This document shows, one piece after another, positions 61,685-64,000 of a stretch of 64,000 nt of DNA. The notes under the pieces are model-generated. The model worked only from the letters and a program-made list of their open reading frames with translations, was not told the origin of the DNA and did no database searches. Both the position numbers and the translations under genes were made by a program. Within the stretch, counting starts at the first letter, position 1. Each line of letters starts with the position of its first letter. The DNA is from Streptomyces toxytricini (GTDB taxonomy: Bacteria > Actinomycetota > Actinomycetes > Streptomycetales > Streptomycetaceae): NCBI RefSeq assembly GCF_014649915.1, contig NZ_BMTY01000003.1, forward strand, positions 323,553 through 387,552, read 5' to 3'.

Positions 61685-62244
61685 CCGGCGCGCCCGTCCG
61701 CCGTTCGCAGCAGGGCCGCGGCGGTGGCGGCCGCGCGGCGGGCGGGGGCGGGGCCGGGGGCGAGGGCGGCCACCGCCGTCGCACCCTCGACGAGGATCAG
61801 CAGCTGCTCGGCGAGTTCCCCGCGGTCGGGCCCTGGCGGGAGGATTTCCGCGAGCAGCGTCCGCAGCTCCGCCTTGTGGCGGCGTACGGGTTCAAGAACC
61901 GCGGCCGGGCCGCCGGCGCCGAGTTCGCCGTACGCGTTCAGGAACGCGCACCCGCGGAACCCCGGCTCCGAGAACCATGCGGCCAGCCAGTCGAAGACGG
62001 CGCCCACCGGGTCGGCCGGGGCCGCCGAGACCGCCTCCCGCAGGCTGCCGGTCCAGCGCCGGTCGCGCCGCTCCAGGTAGCCGGCTACCAGGGCCTCCTT
62101 GGCGGGGAAGAGCTTGTACAGCCGCTTCAGCGGCACCCCGGACTCCGCGCGGATGCGGTCCATGCCGACGGCCTGGATGCCTTCGGCGTAGAACCGTGCC
62201 TCCGCCGCGTCGAGCAGCCGTGTGCGGGCCTCTTCGTCGTCCAT
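61681..62244 (-). CDS. TetR-family regulator of the DUF1348 gene
   Basis: The 187-residue protein has the TetR DNA-binding domain RLLDAAEARFYAEGIQAVGMDRI...GVPLKRLYKLFPAKEAL and a C-terminal TetR_C domain with FLNAYGELG. It is divergent from a DUF1348 gene, and two near-identical 16-bp palindromes lie between. Autoregulation with repression of that gene is likely. The ATG at 62244 begins the conserved protein; the open frame upstream is ignored. Confidence 0.92.
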   Translation of the reverse strand: MDDEEARTRLLDAAEARFYAEGIQAVGMDRIRAESGVPLKRLYKLFPAKEALVAGYLERRDRRWTGSLREAVSAAPADPVGAVFDWLAAWFSEPGFRGCAFLNAYGELGAGGPAAVLEPVRRHKAELRTLLAEILPPGPDRGELAEQLLILVEGATAVAALAPGPAPARRAAATAAALLRTADGRAG

Positions 62245-62276
62245 GGCGGCAGCGTAACCCAGCTCCCCCTTGCGGT

Positions 62277-62326
62277 GAGAACGATCGTTCTCTAGCGTTG
62301 CCCCGCAGGTGAGAACGACCGTTCTC
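62277..62326. promoter_or_regulatory. Twin TetR operators
   Basis: GAGAACGATCGTTCTC (62277-62292), a perfect palindrome, and GAGAACGACCGTTCTC (62311-62326), with one central change, are 34 bp apart between the divergent tetR and DUF1348 genes. Confidence 0.85.
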
Positions 62327-62397
62327 CATTGGTTGTGCGCTGCCTGCCGCCGTGCCGGCCTTCCCCGTCCCACCCCGCCCGCCGAGAGGTGACCGCC

Positions 62398-62817
62398 GTG
62401 ACCGACGCCGCCCGCCCGCCCCTGCCGCCGTTCACCGAGGAGTCCGCCCGCGCCAAGGTGCAGGCCGCGGAGGACGCCTGGAACAGCCGCGACCCCGAGC
62501 GGGTCGCCCTCGCCTACACGGAGGACTCCGTCTGGCGCAACCGCGACCGCTTCCTCACCGGCCGCGCCGAGATCCGCGCCTTCCTCGCCGACAAGTGGCG
62601 TCGCGAGCTGGACTACCGGCTCCGCAAGGAGCTGTGGGCGTACACGGGCAACCGGATCTCCGTCCGGTTCGAGTACGAGTGGCACGACACCGCGGCCCGC
62701 TGGTGGCGCAGCCACGGCAACGAGCAGTGGGAGTTCGACGGCAACGGCCTGATGTCCCGCCGCGAAGCCAGCATCAACGATGTCCGGATCGGCGAGGCGG
62801 ACCGGCGCCTGCACTGA
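62398..62817 (+). CDS. DUF1348 (NTF2-like) protein
   Basis: The 139-residue protein has the hallmark blocks [39 protein letters not shown] and [22 protein letters not shown]2-like folds of this family are small enzymes or binding proteins without a settled reaction. Start GTG 62398 has GAGAGG 8 bases before; another GTG is three codons upstream. It is probably repressed by the divergent TetR. Confidence 0.92.
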   Translation: MTDAARPPLPPFTEESARAKVQAAEDAWNSRDPERVALAYTEDSVWRNRDRFLTGRAEIRAFLADKWRRELDYRLRKELWAYTGNRISVRFEYEWHDTAARWWRSHGNEQWEFDGNGLMSRREASINDVRIGEADRRLH

Positions 62818-63132
62818 CGGCCGCGTCCGGTCCGCCGAGCCTCCGCCAAGAAGGCGGTACCCCGCGGTCCTGGACGAGGTGGCGGCCGCCCGCGGGCGGC
62901 CGTGCGCCCAAGCGGCCCCTCTCGAGGGTCCACCTGATCCGGTGCGGGGGCATCCCGGCGGAATCCCGGAGGCCGAGCGCACGCGCGAGCGCCGAATTCA
63001 CCCGAGTGGCGCAGCGGGGTGCCCGTCGGGGGGCCTAGGTACGCCGAACGGGCGACGGTGGTCTCATCGCCGGAAGCGCGGTGACGTGCGCCCGGCGGAC
63101 GGAGACCTCCACGCGGAGTCCAGAGGTGCCCG
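62818..63132. other. Intergenic region before CAP gene
   Basis: The perfect 18-bp palindrome GGCCGCCCGCGGGCGGCC at 62884-62901 is the likely terminator of the DUF1348 gene. The remaining 230 bp show no coding bias and contain the CAP gene promoter, which I could not pinpoint. Confidence 0.6.
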
Positions 63133-64000
63133 ATGAAACCGAACTCTTTCGCAACAGCGGCTGCACTCGCCGGTCTGATCATGATGGGTCCGGCGTCGCC
63201 GGTCGCCTTCGGGCAGGGAGATCCGGCCCCTGGCCCGGTGGCCGGCACGGTCGATGCGGTCGGCGCCGTCGACGCCAGGGGCGAGACCTGCTCGTCGTCG
63301 GACCTTCCGCCCGGTACGGGCTCGCAGATCAACGACGCCGATGCCGCCGCAATCGTCCGGGCCCACAACGACGCGCGCCGCGACGCCGCCCGGAAGTACA
63401 ACCCCGGTCTCACCGCGACCCCGGTGGTCTGGGACGCCAAGGTCGCCTGTGACGCGCAGGCATGGGCCGACGATCCCGCCTCAAGCGCGGGTGGCGGGCT
63501 CCACCACAGCAGTCGCGCCACCAACGGCAACCAGGGCGAGAACCTCCTGAACTCCTCCCCGGGACCGGCGCGCCCCCTGATTGCGTTCGACCCTTCGGTC
63601 TCCTTCAGCTGGATGGCCGAGAAGCCCGAGTTCGACGCCGACAACAACGCTCCCGTCAACAGCGGCGCGGCCGACGGGACCAACTACAAGGCGTGGGGAC
63701 ACTACTCGCAGATCGTGTGGATGAACCCGGCGTCGCTCACCACCAAGGTCGGCTGCGGGGTGAAAGACGGCGTGCCGGTGGGGAACAGCGGCGCAACCGG
63801 CTGGATCCTGGTCTGCCGGTACTTCGAGGCGGGCAACATCAACGGGCAGCGAGCCATCCCACCCGGCGGCGCCCCGGTCCCGCCGCCGCAGTCGCCGTCC
63901 ACCGCCTCCTCCGGAGTGCGTCCGGCGATGGCGAAGCAGAACGACAACCTGTTGACCGCGCTCGCCGTGGACAGGGACGGTTTTCTGAATGTGGCGTGGG
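63133..64000 (+). CDS. Secreted CAP/SCP-domain protein, 3' end cut off
   Basis: The frame is open from ATG 63133 to the window end (289 residues, no stop). It has a signal peptide (FATAAALAGLIMMGPASPVA). A CAP (PR-1/SCP) domain follows, with AHNDARRDAARKYNP, WAD and the signature GHYSQIVWMNP, then VGCGVKDG and WILVCRYF. CAP proteins bind lipids or act as extracellular proteases or effectors. A Pro/Ser linker then leads to a further domain starting NLLTALAVDRDGFLNV, perhaps beta-propeller or lectin, truncated here. Confidence 0.9.
   Translation, partial: MKPNSFATAAALAGLIMMGPASPVAFGQGDPAPGPVAGTVDAVGAVDARGETCSSSDLPPGTGSQINDADAAAIVRAHNDARRDAARKYNPGLTATPVVWDAKVACDAQAWADDPASSAGGGLHHSSRATNGNQGENLLNSSPGPARPLIAFDPSVSFSWMAEKPEFDADNNAPVNSGAADGTNYKAWGHYSQIVWMNPASLTTKVGCGVKDGVPVGNSGATGWILVCRYFEAGNINGQRAIPPGGAPVPPPQSPSTASSGVRPAMAKQNDNLLTALAVDRDGFLNVAW

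Overview
The window is chromosomal DNA of a Streptomyces-type actinomycete. It is very GC-rich, with C or G at nearly every third codon position and many GTG starts. It encodes mycothiol metabolism (mca), many TetR, GNAT and ABC genes, and secreted chitinase and proteases. The order metB, ilvA, greA, DUF4307, mca, then pckG, an SCO4983-like gene and an alanine-type aminotransferase matches my recollection of the core region around SCO4958-SCO4984 of S. coelicolor. No database was consulted.

Layout. 1-5 kb: a truncated L,D-transpeptidase, a GNAT enzyme, an XRE/MmyB-like regulator divergent from a zinc alcohol dehydrogenase, and msrA. 5-8 kb: two paralogous membrane-anchored proteins separated by 0.85 kb of non-coding repeats, including a long hairpin. 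8-17 kb: housekeeping metabolism and stress genes (metB, a SigE-type sigma/TM pair, marR, ilvA, a drrAB-like exporter, greA, mca). 17-22 kb: a 1.5 kb-residue STAND ATPase with a repetitive insert, head to head with a Uma2-type nuclease. 22-27 kb: two regulator/enzyme pairs with clear palindromic operators, plus Lrp and RBBP9-like genes. 27-36 kb: a DUF255 protein, hemolysin III, pckG and an aminotransferase. 36-44 kb: an ABC exporter, an F420-type enzyme and LysR pair, a 0.8 kb tandem array of a 160-bp element, and a streptogrisin-like protease behind a hairpin that buries its ribosome site. 44-51 kb: a D-amino-acid degradation pair, a secreted M14 carboxypeptidase and a GH18 chitinase with a DasR-like box in its promoter. 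51.5-61.7 kb: a complete-looking tad (Flp pilus) cluster lacking its prepilin peptidase. 62-64 kb: a TetR/DUF1348 pair with twin operators and a truncated CAP-domain protein.

How it works together. Most of the window is ordinary core metabolism. The accessory interest lies in the tad cluster: CpaB, a MinD-like ATPase with a degenerate receiver, two TadE pseudopilins, CpaF, TadB, TadC, an atypical response regulator, Flp, a TadG-like protein, a lipoprotein and an OmpA protein. It probably builds a surface pilus. Further interest lies in the STAND ATPase/Uma2 pair and in several structured intergenic repeats. No tRNA or rRNA gene, CRISPR array, transposase, integrase or secondary-metabolite cluster was recognised.
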